Positions 30,835 to 40,018 are shown, counted from the stretch's first letter. The stretch is 47,725 nt of DNA from Candidatus Saccharibacteria bacterium UBA6664 (GCA_002455275.1 DKKO01000006.1:1810-49534); one strand, 5' to 3'. A program made the numbers and translations. Notes: generated from the letters alone by a model not told the origin.

Positions 30835-31346
30835 TGTTGTGGGCTTACATATTGATTTACGTGCCAATTCTACTATTTGTACTGGCATTTTTGTACGAAA
30901 CATACCTAAGCTTTACACGTCTGAAAGGGCCAAAGAAAGAGAAACGTGGCTATGTGGATGCCACATGGGAAGTGACTCATACGCTTCTGGTATTCGGAGT
31001 CGTAATGCTGTTGATGCTCTTTACCAAGTCGATTGATCGTATTGCTGAAGTAATATTTATTAGTACTTTCTGGGCTGCAGTGTTCCTAGGCCTTCGCGGT
31101 GCATTGTATATATACATTTTTTACGTACGCAAAAAGCCTACTATCAACTGGATGGATTGGGCATTTGCGTTGAGCCATGTGTTTGCGGCGCTGCTCCTGG
31201 TAATAACCGTTCTAAGTGCTAGTTGGCTATTGATTACCGAAAAACCAGAGGCAAACCTTCAGTTTATACCCGTATTTTTGCCAGGCTTGTTACTAATACT
31301 AGCGGTTATCGCCCTACCAATCATGAGCCTATACAAGAGCAAATAG
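30834..31346 (+). CDS. Half-size cytochrome bd subunit II-like protein
   Basis: A membrane protein of 170 aa with about five helices, against 330-380 aa for usual CydB. WEVTHTLLVFGVVMLLMLF and FLGLRGALYIYIFY resemble the first half of CydB (W..NH.WLV and the GLxLRG element). It overlaps cydA by one base (TAATG), so it is the expected partner. The ORF closes with a TAG and is not frameshifted; no second half follows in any frame before the rhodanese gene. It may dimerise to mimic full CydB. Confidence 0.7.
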   Translation: MLWAYILIYVPILLFVLAFLYETYLSFTRLKGPKKEKRGYVDATWEVTHTLLVFGVVMLLMLFTKSIDRIAEVIFISTFWAAVFLGLRGALYIYIFYVRKKPTINWMDWAFALSHVFAALLLVITVLSASWLLITEKPEANLQFIPVFLPGLLLILAVIALPIMSLYKSK

Positions 31347-31364
31347 ATTTACTATACTAAGTAT

Positions 31365-31637
31365 ATGAAACAAATTATTATCGACACGCGAGAACCGTTT
31401 GAGTTTGCCGCGAGCCACGTTAAGGGAGCCGTTAATATTCCACCGATGGAATTTATGAAGCCAACGTTGCCCAAAAAACTCGCCGATATAGAAAAAGACG
31501 ATGAGATCGTGCTGTACTGCCGTAGCGGCGCTCGCTCAAACACTGTTGGTCACATTTTGCGCCAACATGGCTTCACGAATATCGTGAATGGAATAAACGA
31601 AAATCACGTGAAAAAACTACTCGCTGCACGCGGTTAA
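31365..31637 (+). CDS. Rhodanese-like sulfurtransferase
   Basis: A protein of 90 aa, a single rhodanese domain. The active site VLYCRSGARSNTV carries the catalytic Cys followed by the RSG loop. It may move sulfane sulfur or detoxify sulfur and cyanide-type species. TATACT ends 6 nt before the ATG, a leaderless start. Its last codons overlap the convergent photolyase stop by 4 nt. Confidence 0.88.
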   Translation: MKQIIIDTREPFEFAASHVKGAVNIPPMEFMKPTLPKKLADIEKDDEIVLYCRSGARSNTVGHILRQHGFTNIVNGINENHVKKLLAARG

Positions 31638-33031
31638 CTCCAGCGGGCTATATACACCGCGGTATCAAACTTTTTCTCGAGTCCGCTACTGCTCATGTAG
31701 CGGACTGTTCCATAGACACTTCGGTTAAACCATGGGCGATCATGTAAGCCTGCGATGCTCCACAAAATTCCGACGTAGCCATTGGGGTCACCACCATCAA
31801 TCGAGTAGTGGTCATTCAAGTAAACAGCCGTTTTGATAGCTTCATCTGCACTCTGAGACCATTCTAGAATTTTTTTTGCCCAGTACATGCGCATGTAGCC
31901 GTGTATTTTGCCGGTTTTAAGGAGCTGATACTGAGCAGCATTCCATACATCATCATGCGTAGCGGCGCTTTCAAACTGTTGTTGCGTGTACAGGTGCTCA
32001 CGAGGGTCATCTTGGTGCTCAGTTAATGTCTTTTGCGCCCAGGCTGGAGCGCCATCAAGGCTGTCGTAGGAAGTACTGTATAGGCAAAAATTATCAGAAA
32101 GCTCTTTTCGTACTACTAATTCTTCAATAAACGCATCAACGCCGTCGTGAAGCGGATTATTTCCTGCTGCCCGCGGCATGCGAGGTTCATGCAGCAACAG
32201 TGGTTCGTGGCCTGTAGCGCGCATACAATCTAGCACAATACGCAGGGCAGAGATTTGGCCAAAATGCAGGTATGGGCTAAGGGAACTTTGCGATTCGCTC
32301 GTGGGGTCGTTGCGTTGTTCACTGTAATGCGCTAAGGAGTCGTTGATAAATTTTGAAGCGTGATTTTTGGCTGCCTTTTCTCCAGGTGTAAAGCCGTGTT
32401 GTATGCCACACGCATCGAGGCTATTTATTAGCGCTTCAGCTTGTTGCCAATCTGGCGCTTCAAGCTTGCTACTGTACGAAAACGGGTGTTTTTTAAGCGT
32501 TTCAGGCTCCTTTAGCCACGACCCAAGCTGTTTATGAAGCTTCCGGCGCATTGTGTGTGCGGCAAATTCTTGTTTGTCGCTAATAATCCAAGCGGGTACG
32601 ATATTATGCGTATCAACCACATGCACGGCGACTTCTAGCGACTTCGCGAGCGATTTTTGAACTTCACGAACACCTCGTAGCGGGTTGAAATCAGCGACAA
32701 TGAGTCCGGGTTGAAGCTTCGTGCTCAATTCGATAATTTGCGCAAGCATATCGCCAAAGCTTAATACAAATGGAATATTGAACGTATCAAGTTCATTAGC
32801 GACTTCTTTAAGCCCTTCAAGCATGAACGAAAAATGTTCACGTGCTCGCACACCAAGACGGGGAAATAGATTGAATACAACAACAAGCGGTATCTTATGT
32901 TCAATGGCGAAGGCCTGGGCGTATAACAGTGCGTGGTTGTCGTGAACTCGCTGGTCCCGACTCATCACATATAGCACGCAATCGCCTGATGTGGGTGCGA
33001 TTGAATTGAGTGCAAGAACCCGTGAATTCAT
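31634..33031 (-). CDS. phrB: Class II CPD photolyase
   Basis: It repairs UV-induced pyrimidine dimers using blue light and FAD. It has 465 aa. YVMSRDQRVHDNHALLYA at the N terminus is typical of class II enzymes. The C-terminal FAD domain has ELVVRKELSDNFCLYS and WNAAQYQLLKTGKIHGYMRMYWAKKI in shorter matching segments. ATG 33031 was chosen because TGC TACACT ends 6 nt before it and similarity begins there. Light repair implies a lifestyle with light exposure, or transfer. Confidence 0.93.
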   Translation of the reverse strand: MNSRVLALNSIAPTSGDCVLYVMSRDQRVHDNHALLYAQAFAIEHKIPLVVVFNLFPRLGVRAREHFSFMLEGLKEVANELDTFNIPFVLSFGDMLAQIIELSTKLQPGLIVADFNPLRGVREVQKSLAKSLEVAVHVVDTHNIVPAWIISDKQEFAAHTMRRKLHKQLGSWLKEPETLKKHPFSYSSKLEAPDWQQAEALINSLDACGIQHGFTPGEKAAKNHASKFINDSLAHYSEQRNDPTSESQSSLSPYLHFGQISALRIVLDCMRATGHEPLLLHEPRMPRAAGNNPLHDGVDAFIEELVVRKELSDNFCLYSTSYDSLDGAPAWAQKTLTEHQDDPREHLYTQQQFESAATHDDVWNAAQYQLLKTGKIHGYMRMYWAKKILEWSQSADEAIKTAVYLNDHYSIDGGDPNGYVGILWSIAGLHDRPWFNRSVYGTVRYMSSSGLEKKFDTAVYIARWS

Positions 33032-33061
33032 ACAGTAAGTGTAGCAGAAATAGGGCAGAGA

Positions 33062-33090
33062 TTGACTTTTTATACTACTTATGCTATTAT
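33062..33090 (+). promoter_or_regulatory. Promoter of the 33119 small gene
   Basis: TTGACT (33062-33067), a 17-bp spacer and TATTAT (33085-33090) with TGC before it. Confidence 0.7.
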
Positions 33091-33118
33091 AAAAGTATAA
33101 GACTATAAAACAAACACA

Positions 33119-33331
33119 ATGAATATACCGTTTACCCACCACACTATAGCATTCGCGCCCGCCGATCCTTTAGGCGATGGCTTAGGTGACGAGATTTCTA
33201 TCGAGCAGCAAGAAGCCGAACGAATTGATTTACGAGAGCAATTCGATCCTGAATTAGCTAGCAAATGGCAAGAAATCGTTGATGACGTTGAAAAAGACCC
33301 AAGTTGGTTCGATTTTGCCAAAGACGAATGA
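33119..33331 (+). CDS. Small acidic hypothetical protein
   Basis: An acidic protein of 70 aa. The middle (QQEAERIDLREQFDPELASKWQEI) is helical. No Cys and no membrane segment are present. A near-consensus promoter and a short leader without a clear SD precede ATG 33119. It ends 17 nt before the zincin gene. No family is recognised; it could be a small regulator of its neighbour. Confidence 0.6.
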   Translation: MNIPFTHHTIAFAPADPLGDGLGDEISIEQQEAERIDLREQFDPELASKWQEIVDDVEKDPSWFDFAKDE

Positions 33332-33348
33332 TATACTTAGTATAGTAA

Positions 33349-33738
33349 ATGCAAGAACTTACTGACCAACAATTTGATGCACTGATTACTCGTGCGATGG
33401 ACGAACTGCCACAGCATTATATTACAGGCCTTAAAAACGTAGCGATTGTGATGGCTGATGAGCCGGATGAAAACCAGCGCACAAAGTTAAAACTGCGGGG
33501 TGATCAGCTACTGCTTGGCCTCTACGAGGGAGTGCCGCTAACGCTTCGAGGCGGTAACATCTCTGGGCTTTTACCCGATAAAATCACATTGTTTAAATAC
33601 CCTATCCAAGCGGTTTCGAACGACGAACATAGTTTGTTTGAACAAATAAAACGAACATTGTGGCACGAAATTGCACATTACTACGGCCTCGACCATCATC
33701 GGATGGACGAGCTACAGCGCCGTGACAGCAAAATATAG
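33349..33738 (+). CDS. Zincin-like metallopeptidase (PF06262-like)
   Basis: A protein of 129 aa. WHEIAHYYGLDHHRM (HExxHxxGxD) is the metal site of the small zincin-like family also found in Actinobacteria. The substrate is unknown. TATAGT lies only 2 nt before the ATG and TATACT 11 nt before it; the latter gives a leader of about 5 nt. No SD is seen. It lies between a small acidic ORF and galU. Confidence 0.82.
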   Translation: MQELTDQQFDALITRAMDELPQHYITGLKNVAIVMADEPDENQRTKLKLRGDQLLLGLYEGVPLTLRGGNISGLLPDKITLFKYPIQAVSNDEHSLFEQIKRTLWHEIAHYYGLDHHRMDELQRRDSKI

Positions 33739-33750
33739 TACACTTATTGT

Positions 33751-34572
33751 ATGAATATTACCAAAGCTATTATTCCGGTTGCTGGTTGGGGAACCCGCAT
33801 GCTGCCTATCACTAAAGCAATCGAAAAATCAATGTTGCCGGTGGGCACGCGGCCAGTGGTGGATTATGTTGTGCAGGACGTGATAAAGGCGGGGATACGA
33901 AACATATATTTTGTGGTTGGCGAACAAAGTACACAAATTCAAAACTACTATCGCTCAAACATACAGCTCAACGATTATTTACGCGCACAGGGTAAAGAAG
34001 ACAAGCTCCCACTAATTGCGCCACTGGACGGGGTGTCGATTCACTTTATTACTCAACCAAGCACTGGTGGGTATGGCACGAGTATTCCTGTTGGACTTGC
34101 TAGTGAATACATCGCGGAAGATGAATCAGCCATTGTGATAATGGGTGACCAGTTTTTCTGGCGTGAGGACAGCGGTTCAAACACGACGGACTTAATTACT
34201 CTTGTTGAATCACATGGTTTAGACGCAGGGCTATACGGCAATGTGGTAGCAGATGAGGACGTTTCAAAGTTTGGCATCATCGAGAAGGACTCGGAGGATC
34301 ATTTCGTACGTATCGTTGAAAAGCCTTCACGCGAAAATGCGCCGAGCAATCTGAATAATTCCAGCTTTTACGTGCTGAACAAAACAATTTTCGAGCTTGC
34401 CCGTACACTACCAGCAAATCCAGCTCGTGGTGAATTTGAAGTGACCGACGCACTAAACAGCTATGTAGCTGATGGCGGTAAGGTAGTCGTGGGTACCGTA
34501 ACAGGTGAATATATGGAGTGCGGTAGCCCAGAAGGTTGGTTGCAAGCGAATAATCGTATCGCTCAGCGATAG
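33751..34572 (+). CDS. galU: UTP-glucose-1-phosphate uridylyltransferase
   Basis: It makes UDP-glucose for polysaccharides. It has 273 aa, near the family norm. The nucleotide-binding N terminus GWGTRMLPITKAIEKSMLPV and the later segments MGDQFF and EKP are typical. The C-terminal block GEYMECGSPEGWLQANN matches the usual GalU ending. TACACT ends 6 nt before the ATG with no SD, so it appears leaderless. It may supply precursors for surface sugars attached by the LCP protein. Confidence 0.94.
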   Translation: MNITKAIIPVAGWGTRMLPITKAIEKSMLPVGTRPVVDYVVQDVIKAGIRNIYFVVGEQSTQIQNYYRSNIQLNDYLRAQGKEDKLPLIAPLDGVSIHFITQPSTGGYGTSIPVGLASEYIAEDESAIVIMGDQFFWREDSGSNTTDLITLVESHGLDAGLYGNVVADEDVSKFGIIEKDSEDHFVRIVEKPSRENAPSNLNNSSFYVLNKTIFELARTLPANPARGEFEVTDALNSYVADGGKVVVGTVTGEYMECGSPEGWLQANNRIAQR

Positions 34573-34641
34573 GCTTATGCTAGACAGGGTGGTTGAAGCG
34601 AGTTATCATTTTCGCAATGACTATGAAAATGAAAGGAATAT

Positions 34642-34941
34642 ATGGGAAAGTCTGGTAGGCAGAGGGGTGAACCACTTGATGTGGATGGAATTTTAAAGGC
34701 GCACCAGGAAAGTTTAAGCCAAGGTGAACGTCCAAGGAACCGTGTGTGGGATTCATGGCTAGCTCGGTATGTTGAAGTTGAAGAAACCCCCGAAGACGAA
34801 AATCGACGAAGGTTGCGGGAAATTGAATCTGCCGCAAGCAGTCAAAAGACAGGTCCACGCTACACAAGCGCAAGGCAACGTAAGGCTGCTCGCGCAACAA
34901 TGAGATCAACCAATAACTCAGGCAGCAAAAAGAAGCGCTAG
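34642..34941 (+). CDS. Small basic hypothetical protein
   Basis: A protein of 99 aa, strongly basic, with a helical middle (ENRRRLREIESAASSQ) and a Lys/Arg/Ser-rich tail (SARQRKAARA and a terminal KKKR). It may bind nucleic acid or the ribosome. AAAGGAA precedes the ATG. It lies upstream of rplU with its own promoter between them. No family is recognised. Confidence 0.6.
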   Translation: MGKSGRQRGEPLDVDGILKAHQESLSQGERPRNRVWDSWLARYVEVEETPEDENRRRLREIESAASSQKTGPRYTSARQRKAARATMRSTNNSGSKKKR

Positions 34942-34946
34942 GGTAA

Positions 34947-34975
34947 TTGCAAATACTCTCCGTATCTGTTACAAT
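34947..34975 (+). promoter_or_regulatory. Promoter of rplU
   Basis: TTGCAA (34947-34952), a 17-bp spacer and TACAAT (34970-34975). The leader of about 30 nt carries SD AAGGAAG. Confidence 0.7.
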
Positions 34976-35010
34976 ACGTAAGATTGATTACTAACTAACA
35001 AGGAAGTTAC

Positions 35011-35319
35011 ATGAAAGCAGTCGTAAAGGTCGGCGGTAAGCAGTATGTTGTCGCCGAAAAAGAGACCCTCCTGGTGGACCGCCTCCCGGATGGAACAAAA
35101 GAGCTCAGCCTAGACGCACTCATGGTAATCGACGGTGATAAATCTACCGTTGGTACCCCTACAGTGAAAGGTGTGAGCGTAAAAGCTAAGGTTGTAGACG
35201 AAGAAGTGAAGGGCGACAAGCTCCGTATTATTCGTTACAAAGCCAAGAAACGTGTGCACAAGGAAACCGGCCATCGCCAAAAGCACAGCCGAATCCAGAT
35301 TGCCTCTATCGGCAAATAA
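35011..35319 (+). CDS. rplU: Ribosomal protein bL21
   Basis: A protein of 102 aa, typical for bL21 of the 50S subunit. MKAVVKVGGKQYVV at the start and the basic block YKAKKRVHKETGHRQKHS near the end are characteristic. It is usually followed by rpmA; here it is alone and ends in a terminator. SD AAGGAAG lies 8 nt before the ATG. Confidence 0.95.
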   Translation: MKAVVKVGGKQYVVAEKETLLVDRLPDGTKELSLDALMVIDGDKSTVGTPTVKGVSVKAKVVDEEVKGDKLRIIRYKAKKRVHKETGHRQKHSRIQIASIGK

Positions 35320-35323
35320 CGCC

Positions 35324-35349
35324 AAAACACCTCCTAGCGGAGGTGTTTT
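35324..35349. terminator. Bidirectional terminator between rplU and the HAD gene
   Basis: AAAACACCTCC / GGAGGTGTTTT with loop TAGC forms a perfect stem with A/T runs on both sides. The stop codon of the HAD gene lies within it. Confidence 0.9.
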
Positions 35350-35993
35350 ACTATGTCGGTGATCTCGCTGAAGCGGTTTATAGAATAATCTGGCTTGATA
35401 GCACTAAAATCTTCGGGTGTGCGCAAGCCGCTTTCAAGACAGGCCACAAATAAGATACCAGCGCCTTTCGCGGCAATGCCATCTGAAGGAGAGTCGCCAA
35501 TGTACAGACACTCTTCGGGGCGAAGATGATAGGCTGAAAGTAAGCTGTCGAATACTCGTGGATCTGGTTTGATGTGCGTGGAATTCCCAGCATGGTAAAT
35601 ATGTGCAAAGCGACTGCCGACATGATGGGCATTATCCATCAAATGTCGTGCTTCATCCTCTGTGCGAGACGTAATAATAAATAGCTGCACACCATCATCA
35701 GCGAGTGAGTCAAGCACGGCGAGGTTTTCATCCGAGACAACATCGATTTTGCCTGACGCAATCATTTCAGCATGAACTTGATTAGCGGATGCAATATACT
35801 GCGATACATCAACGCCGGGTGAGCGCAGCTGAATTGCTTCAGCAATAGGCATGCCCCAAGATTTTAGGTGCACCTCACGAGTCATCGGCTGGCGGCCTAT
35901 GCGCCGTAAGGCTTCATTTTCAAGATGAAAACAGGCTTCTTCACTCATAACGAGTGTGTCATCAAAGTCAACAATCACCGCGCGAAGGCTCAT
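35334..35993 (-). CDS. HAD family hydrolase
   Basis: A protein of 219 aa. The DxD nucleophile motif VDFDDT (Asp9, Asp11), the ITSR segment, a conserved Lys in HIKPDP and GDSPSD (motif IV) define a phosphoglycolate phosphatase-like HAD enzyme. Substrates can be sugar phosphates or nucleotides and cannot be read here. TATAGT ends 6 nt before the ATG, a leaderless start. It is divergent from parA. Confidence 0.88.
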   Translation of the reverse strand: MSLRAVIVDFDDTLVMSEEACFHLENEALRRIGRQPMTREVHLKSWGMPIAEAIQLRSPGVDVSQYIASANQVHAEMIASGKIDVVSDENLAVLDSLADDGVQLFIITSRTEDEARHLMDNAHHVGSRFAHIYHAGNSTHIKPDPRVFDSLLSAYHLRPEECLYIGDSPSDGIAAKGAGILFVACLESGLRTPEDFSAIKPDYSINRFSEITDIVKHLR

Positions 35994-36024
35994 GCTACTA
36001 CTATACAGCTTTTAGTAGTGCTCG

Positions 36025-36033
36025 TGGTATAAT
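36025..36033 (+). promoter_or_regulatory. Extended -10 promoter of parAB
   Basis: TGG TATAAT at 36025-36033, about 30 nt before the GTG start of parA. A weak SD (GAGGGAA) lies in the leader. Confidence 0.65.
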
Positions 36034-36064
36034 ACAACATAACGATGAGGGAACAATAAACAGC

Positions 36065-36832
36065 GTGACTACTGTAATTTCTGTGACGAACCAAAAGGGC
36101 GGCGTGGGTAAAACAACCAGTGCCGTTAACCTCGCCTATTATCTTGCGAAGAGTGGTAAAAAAACGCTGCTTATCGACTTTGACCCACAGGGAAATGCCA
36201 GCAGTGGCTTAGGCATCAACAAGCAACAGCTTGAGACGGGTACGATGAGCGACGTACTGCTAGAGACTAAAGTTCTCCAAGAAGTCATACTTGAAACGAA
36301 GCATAAAAATTTGTTTATCGCGCCAGCTACGCCACATTTGGCAAACACCGAGGTTGAGCTTGCTAAGGCCAGTCGTCGATTTACTAGGCTAAAAAATGCT
36401 ATTGCCAACACGGCGGGCTACGATATTGTTATCATTGATAACCCACCAAGTTTGAGCCTACTTACGGTAAACGGATTGATTGCTTGTCGCTATGTGTTGC
36501 TACCGGTGCAAGCAGAATTTTATGCACTTGAAGGCCTTGGGCAGTTGCTTGAAACTATGAAGTTGGTACGAAAAAACATGAACCCAACACTTGATTTAGT
36601 AGGAGTACTGCCAACGATGGTAGACGGTCGCACGACATTGAGTGGCCAAGTGCATGAAGAGATTAAAAAACACTTTCCAGGTAAAGTATTCAAAACAGTC
36701 ATACCTCGCAATATCCGCTTGGCAGAAGCACCAAGCCATGGCGTGCCGATTGGCGTGTATGACCGATTCTCTAAGGGAGCAAGGGCGTACAAAACAGTGG
36801 CAAAAGAGCTGCTGGAGAGGATTGCTGAGTAA
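36065..36832 (+). CDS. parA: Chromosome partitioning ATPase ParA
   Basis: A Walker-type ATPase that positions ParB-DNA complexes. It has 255 aa, starting VTTVISVTNQKGGVGKTTSA with the deviant Walker A KGGVGKTT. DIVIIDNPPSLSLLTVNG is Walker B. The start is a GTG (36065) because similarity begins there and the upstream frame runs over the promoter. The stop overlaps the parB start (TAATG), so the two are coupled. Confidence 0.94.
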   Translation: MTTVISVTNQKGGVGKTTSAVNLAYYLAKSGKKTLLIDFDPQGNASSGLGINKQQLETGTMSDVLLETKVLQEVILETKHKNLFIAPATPHLANTEVELAKASRRFTRLKNAIANTAGYDIVIIDNPPSLSLLTVNGLIACRYVLLPVQAEFYALEGLGQLLETMKLVRKNMNPTLDLVGVLPTMVDGRTTLSGQVHEEIKKHFPGKVFKTVIPRNIRLAEAPSHGVPIGVYDRFSKGARAYKTVAKELLERIAE

Positions 36833-37701
36833 TGGCAAAAAAAGGCCTAGGACGTAGCTTTGAGTCACTAATACCGAGTGATTTGTTGGACGAATCATTT
36901 GACCCAACGGCTGCAGCCGACGAGCAAGTGAGCGACCTACGCACGATTAAACTAAGCGAAATCATCCCCGACCCAGACCAGCCAAGGCATCATTTTGACG
37001 AAGAAAGCCTGGCCGAGCTAACAGCCTCGATACAAGCGCATGGTGTGTTGCAGCCAATCGTGGTAATTCCATACAAGGGTAAATACCAAATAGTTGCTGG
37101 TGAGCGACGTTTTCGTGCGAGCCAAGCAGCAGGCAAGACAAGTATTCCGGCACTGGTAAGAACTCTCAGTGCACAGCACAAACTAGAACTTTCGCTGATT
37201 GAAAACATTCAACGACGAGACCTTAACCCGCTAGAAACAGCCACAGCCTACGAAAAGCTACGAGTGCAATTTAACTTGACGCTCGAAGAGATTGGTACGC
37301 GCGTAGGTGGCAAGTCGGTGAGCGCTATTAGCAACACACTGCGACTACTGAAATTGCCCGACGCCGCCAAGCAAGCGGTGGCAAAGGGCGAATTGAGTGA
37401 AGGTCAGGCGAGGCCACTGATTGGCTTATCCGGAGCAGACGTAGAGGCTTTGCTACCGCAGATAATCCGCGAAGGCTGGAGTGCGCGTAAGATTGAGCAG
37501 GCAATGCGAGATGAAAAGCCAGCTACCGCCAAAAAGCCACCAACTGAACGAATGGTATTTGAACAAGAAAGTAATACACTTGCGAGACACCTGGGCACCG
37601 CAGTGCGCATTAAAGGTACACAAAAAGGCAACGGAACAATTACGATTTCATTTGGAAATCAAGACGAACTAGAGCGTATCAAAGGCTTGCTTGAGCGTTA
37701 G
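36832..37701 (+). CDS. parB: Chromosome partitioning protein ParB
   Basis: A parS-binding CTPase clamp. It has 289 aa. The ParB/Spo0J domain holds PDPDQPRHHFDEESLAEL and the GERRFRASQAAG CTP motif. The central HTH includes LTLEEIGTRVGGKS, and the C-terminal dimer domain follows. It overlaps parA by one base. I saw no parS-like 16-bp palindrome in this window. Together with ParA it organises the origin region. Confidence 0.94.
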   Translation: MAKKGLGRSFESLIPSDLLDESFDPTAAADEQVSDLRTIKLSEIIPDPDQPRHHFDEESLAELTASIQAHGVLQPIVVIPYKGKYQIVAGERRFRASQAAGKTSIPALVRTLSAQHKLELSLIENIQRRDLNPLETATAYEKLRVQFNLTLEEIGTRVGGKSVSAISNTLRLLKLPDAAKQAVAKGELSEGQARPLIGLSGADVEALLPQIIREGWSARKIEQAMRDEKPATAKKPPTERMVFEQESNTLARHLGTAVRIKGTQKGNGTITISFGNQDELERIKGLLER

Positions 37702-38301
37702 CTAAAAGAGCCGAATCTTGTTGAACGGGAAGATCCGTAAACTAACAGGGCCAACGATGTCGTAGTAGGGAATGGTGCCAAGACCGTTTCGTGAATCTTT
37801 CGAGTAGCCAGCTTGACGGTGATCACCAGATACGAATATCTCACCTTCGGGTACCACGATGTCGATATTTCCATCGGTTGGTTGTTGCGGCTCGCCATTG
37901 TTGTTGTCATCTGGGTTAAAACAGTTCAAGTTTTTATTGTCGCACACCTTAAACTTGCCGTTCTTCAATACAACATGCTCACCCGGGAAGGCAATGACAC
38001 GTTTTACGATATATTCCTCGCCGAGTCCTGGCACGTATTGCGGGTTTTTGAATACAATTACCTGGCCACGCTCGGGCTTGTATTGCTTGTTTTGCAGTTG
38101 TGCCCAGGTAACGGGAAGTCGGCTGACGATAAGCCTATCACCTGTGAATAGGGTATTTTCCATGCTAGGGCCCTCAACATTGAAGCTGCGAAAGATAAAA
38201 GCGTTGATAAATAACGTGCCAATCAACACACAAATAACAAAGACAATAAGTCCTAGGGCGTCTTTAAGGCCTTGATGTCGCTCGAAAAAGCTAGCATTCA
38301 T
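37702..38301 (-). CDS. lepB: Signal peptidase I
   Basis: It cleaves signal peptides of exported proteins. It has 199 aa, with one N-terminal membrane helix (residues 14-36). The catalytic Ser46 is in VEGPSMENTL, Lys100 in YIVKRVIAFPG, and VSGDHRQAGYSKDSRN is the later conserved box. TATAGT lies 7 nt before the ATG, so it is nearly leaderless. It would act on the secreted DUF3152 protein and on cassette gene 2. Confidence 0.95.
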   Translation of the reverse strand: MNASFFERHQGLKDALGLIVFVICVLIGTLFINAFIFRSFNVEGPSMENTLFTGDRLIVSRLPVTWAQLQNKQYKPERGQVIVFKNPQYVPGLGEEYIVKRVIAFPGEHVVLKNGKFKVCDNKNLNCFNPDDNNNGEPQQPTDGNIDIVVPEGEIFVSGDHRQAGYSKDSRNGLGTIPYYDIVGPVSLRIFPFNKIRLF

Positions 38302-38401
38302 TAGTACTACTATACACAGTTTCCTTTACAAAGAATAGTATGCTGGTTATGGTTTTCAGAGCATCCTCAGCAAAAGTTTGCTATAGTATGTAGAGTAATT
38401 T

Positions 38402-40018
38402 ATGCCAAAAAACCGAAACTCAGTCGATGGTTTTATTCCTCGTCGTGCAACGAGTGATATTTCTAATGCACCAACCGAGGGAACGCTGCAATCTTCAGGT
38501 AAAACGCAACGACCACAGATTGGTGAGGCGAGGCCAATTGAGCCGGGAACGATACGTCGGCCAGTGGGCGCGGTAAGTCGCAGCGAAATCGACGAATCGT
38601 TAGACGGTATCGATGACGAACCACAAAAGAAACGCCGCCGCTTCTTTAGGCGACGTGTAAAGAAGGTACCAACTCGAAAACAGCGCATTATAAAGCGAGT
38701 TATTTTAGGCGTTGTTCTGTTACTTTTAGCAATCGTTGCGTATGTGGGAATACGAGCATTTTTGGCGAGTCAGCAGCTATTTCAAGGAAATATATTTGAT
38801 GTATTCCAAAATCAGCCACTGAAAATGGATGAAAACGGGCGTAGCAACATCGTAATATTCGGTACTTCTGAGGACGACCCAGGCCACGAAGGCGCACTGC
38901 TGAGTGACTCGATTATGCTAGTAAGCGTTGATCAGAACAAGAAAAACGCTTATTTGCTGAGCATTCCACGTGACCTCTGGGTAAAATACGGGCAAGCTTG
39001 TAACTCTGGCTATGAGGGCCGTATTAATGAAGTATATAGCTGTTTTTCAGCCGATGGTAAAAACGAAAAAGCGGGCGCGAATGCCTTGAAAGATAAGGTC
39101 GGTGAAGTAACCGGTCTTGATGTACAGTACTATGTGCACATGAACTATGGGGTACTGAGAGATGCCGTGAATGCTGTTGGTGGCGTGAGTGTGGTTATTG
39201 ATAGCGACGACCCACGAGGAATTTTCGACGACAACTTCGACTGGAAGTGTAAATACCAATGCAACTACGTGAAGTACAAAAACGGCCCTACCGGACTAAT
39301 GGATGGCGAGCACGCTTTGGCGTTGGCGCGAGCGCGTGGTGCCTCTGGCAACACCTATGGTTTGGCGGGTGCCAACTTCGATCGTGAAAAGTACCAACAA
39401 AAAATTCTGGTAGCGCTAAAGGAACGAGCTGCAAGCGCCGGTACCTTAACCAATGTTGGTAAGGTGACAGCATTGATAGACGCAATGGGCAAAAACCTTC
39501 GAACCAATTTCCAAACCTCTGAAATTCAGACACTGATGAAGCTAGGTCGTGAAGTAGATGCGAAAGAGATAACCTCGCTGAGCCTTAATAGTGAAGAAAA
39601 CGTGTTAGTGACCGGTACGAATATTGGTGGTGCAAGCGTGCTGGTGCCAAGCGCGGGTATCTACGAATTCGGGCAAATCCAAGCCTATGTAAAGAAGCAG
39701 CTCAGTAGCAGCGCGGTTGTGCGCGAAGCGGCGAATGTAGTGGTGCTCAACGCGACGGCACAGGCGGGTGTCGCACAAGAAGAAGCCGATTTGCTCGAGG
39801 ATAAAGGTTATATCATAACCGCAACGGGTAACGCGCCGGCTGGTAGCTATGGAGATTATGCCGTGTATGCAGTGAGCAAAGACAAGCCAGGAACTAAAAA
39901 AGCACTTGCAAAGCGTTACGGTGTAACAGTAAAAACTTCAAAGCTCCCTGTGGTGGTAGCGGCGGGTACTGATTTTGTTGTGATTATCGGTAAGGTGCCC
40001 TCTAGTAGTGGCAACTAG
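38402..40018 (+). CDS. LytR-CpsA-Psr (LCP) family protein with LytR_C domain
   Basis: LCP enzymes attach polymers such as wall sugars to peptidoglycan. The protein has 538 aa: a basic, disordered N-terminal cytoplasmic part (1-96), one membrane helix (about 98-120), an LCP domain with SDSIMLVSVD, LLSIPRDLWV and MDGEHALALARAR-type segments, and a C-terminal LytR_C domain (NVVVLNATAQAGVA). The LCP plus LytR_C layout is common in Actinobacteria. TAGAGT ends 5 nt before the ATG with no SD. A hypothetical membrane protein follows. Confidence 0.9.
   Translation: MPKNRNSVDGFIPRRATSDISNAPTEGTLQSSGKTQRPQIGEARPIEPGTIRRPVGAVSRSEIDESLDGIDDEPQKKRRRFFRRRVKKVPTRKQRIIKRVILGVVLLLLAIVAYVGIRAFLASQQLFQGNIFDVFQNQPLKMDENGRSNIVIFGTSEDDPGHEGALLSDSIMLVSVDQNKKNAYLLSIPRDLWVKYGQACNSGYEGRINEVYSCFSADGKNEKAGANALKDKVGEVTGLDVQYYVHMNYGVLRDAVNAVGGVSVVIDSDDPRGIFDDNFDWKCKYQCNYVKYKNGPTGLMDGEHALALARARGASGNTYGLAGANFDREKYQQKILVALKERAASAGTLTNVGKVTALIDAMGKNLRTNFQTSEIQTLMKLGREVDAKEITSLSLNSEENVLVTGTNIGGASVLVPSAGIYEFGQIQAYVKKQLSSSAVVREAANVVVLNATAQAGVAQEEADLLEDKGYIITATGNAPAGSYGDYAVYAVSKDKPGTKKALAKRYGVTVKTSKLPVVVAAGTDFVVIIGKVPSSSGN

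Noticed and set aside
30834..31640. Frameshifted full-length cydB
   Set aside because: No CydB-like second half occurs in any frame between the stop at 31346 and the photolyase; the next frame is a clean rhodanese.
36000..38400. A parS site near parAB
   Set aside because: No 16-bp palindrome close to TGTTTCACGTGAAACA was seen near the genes.
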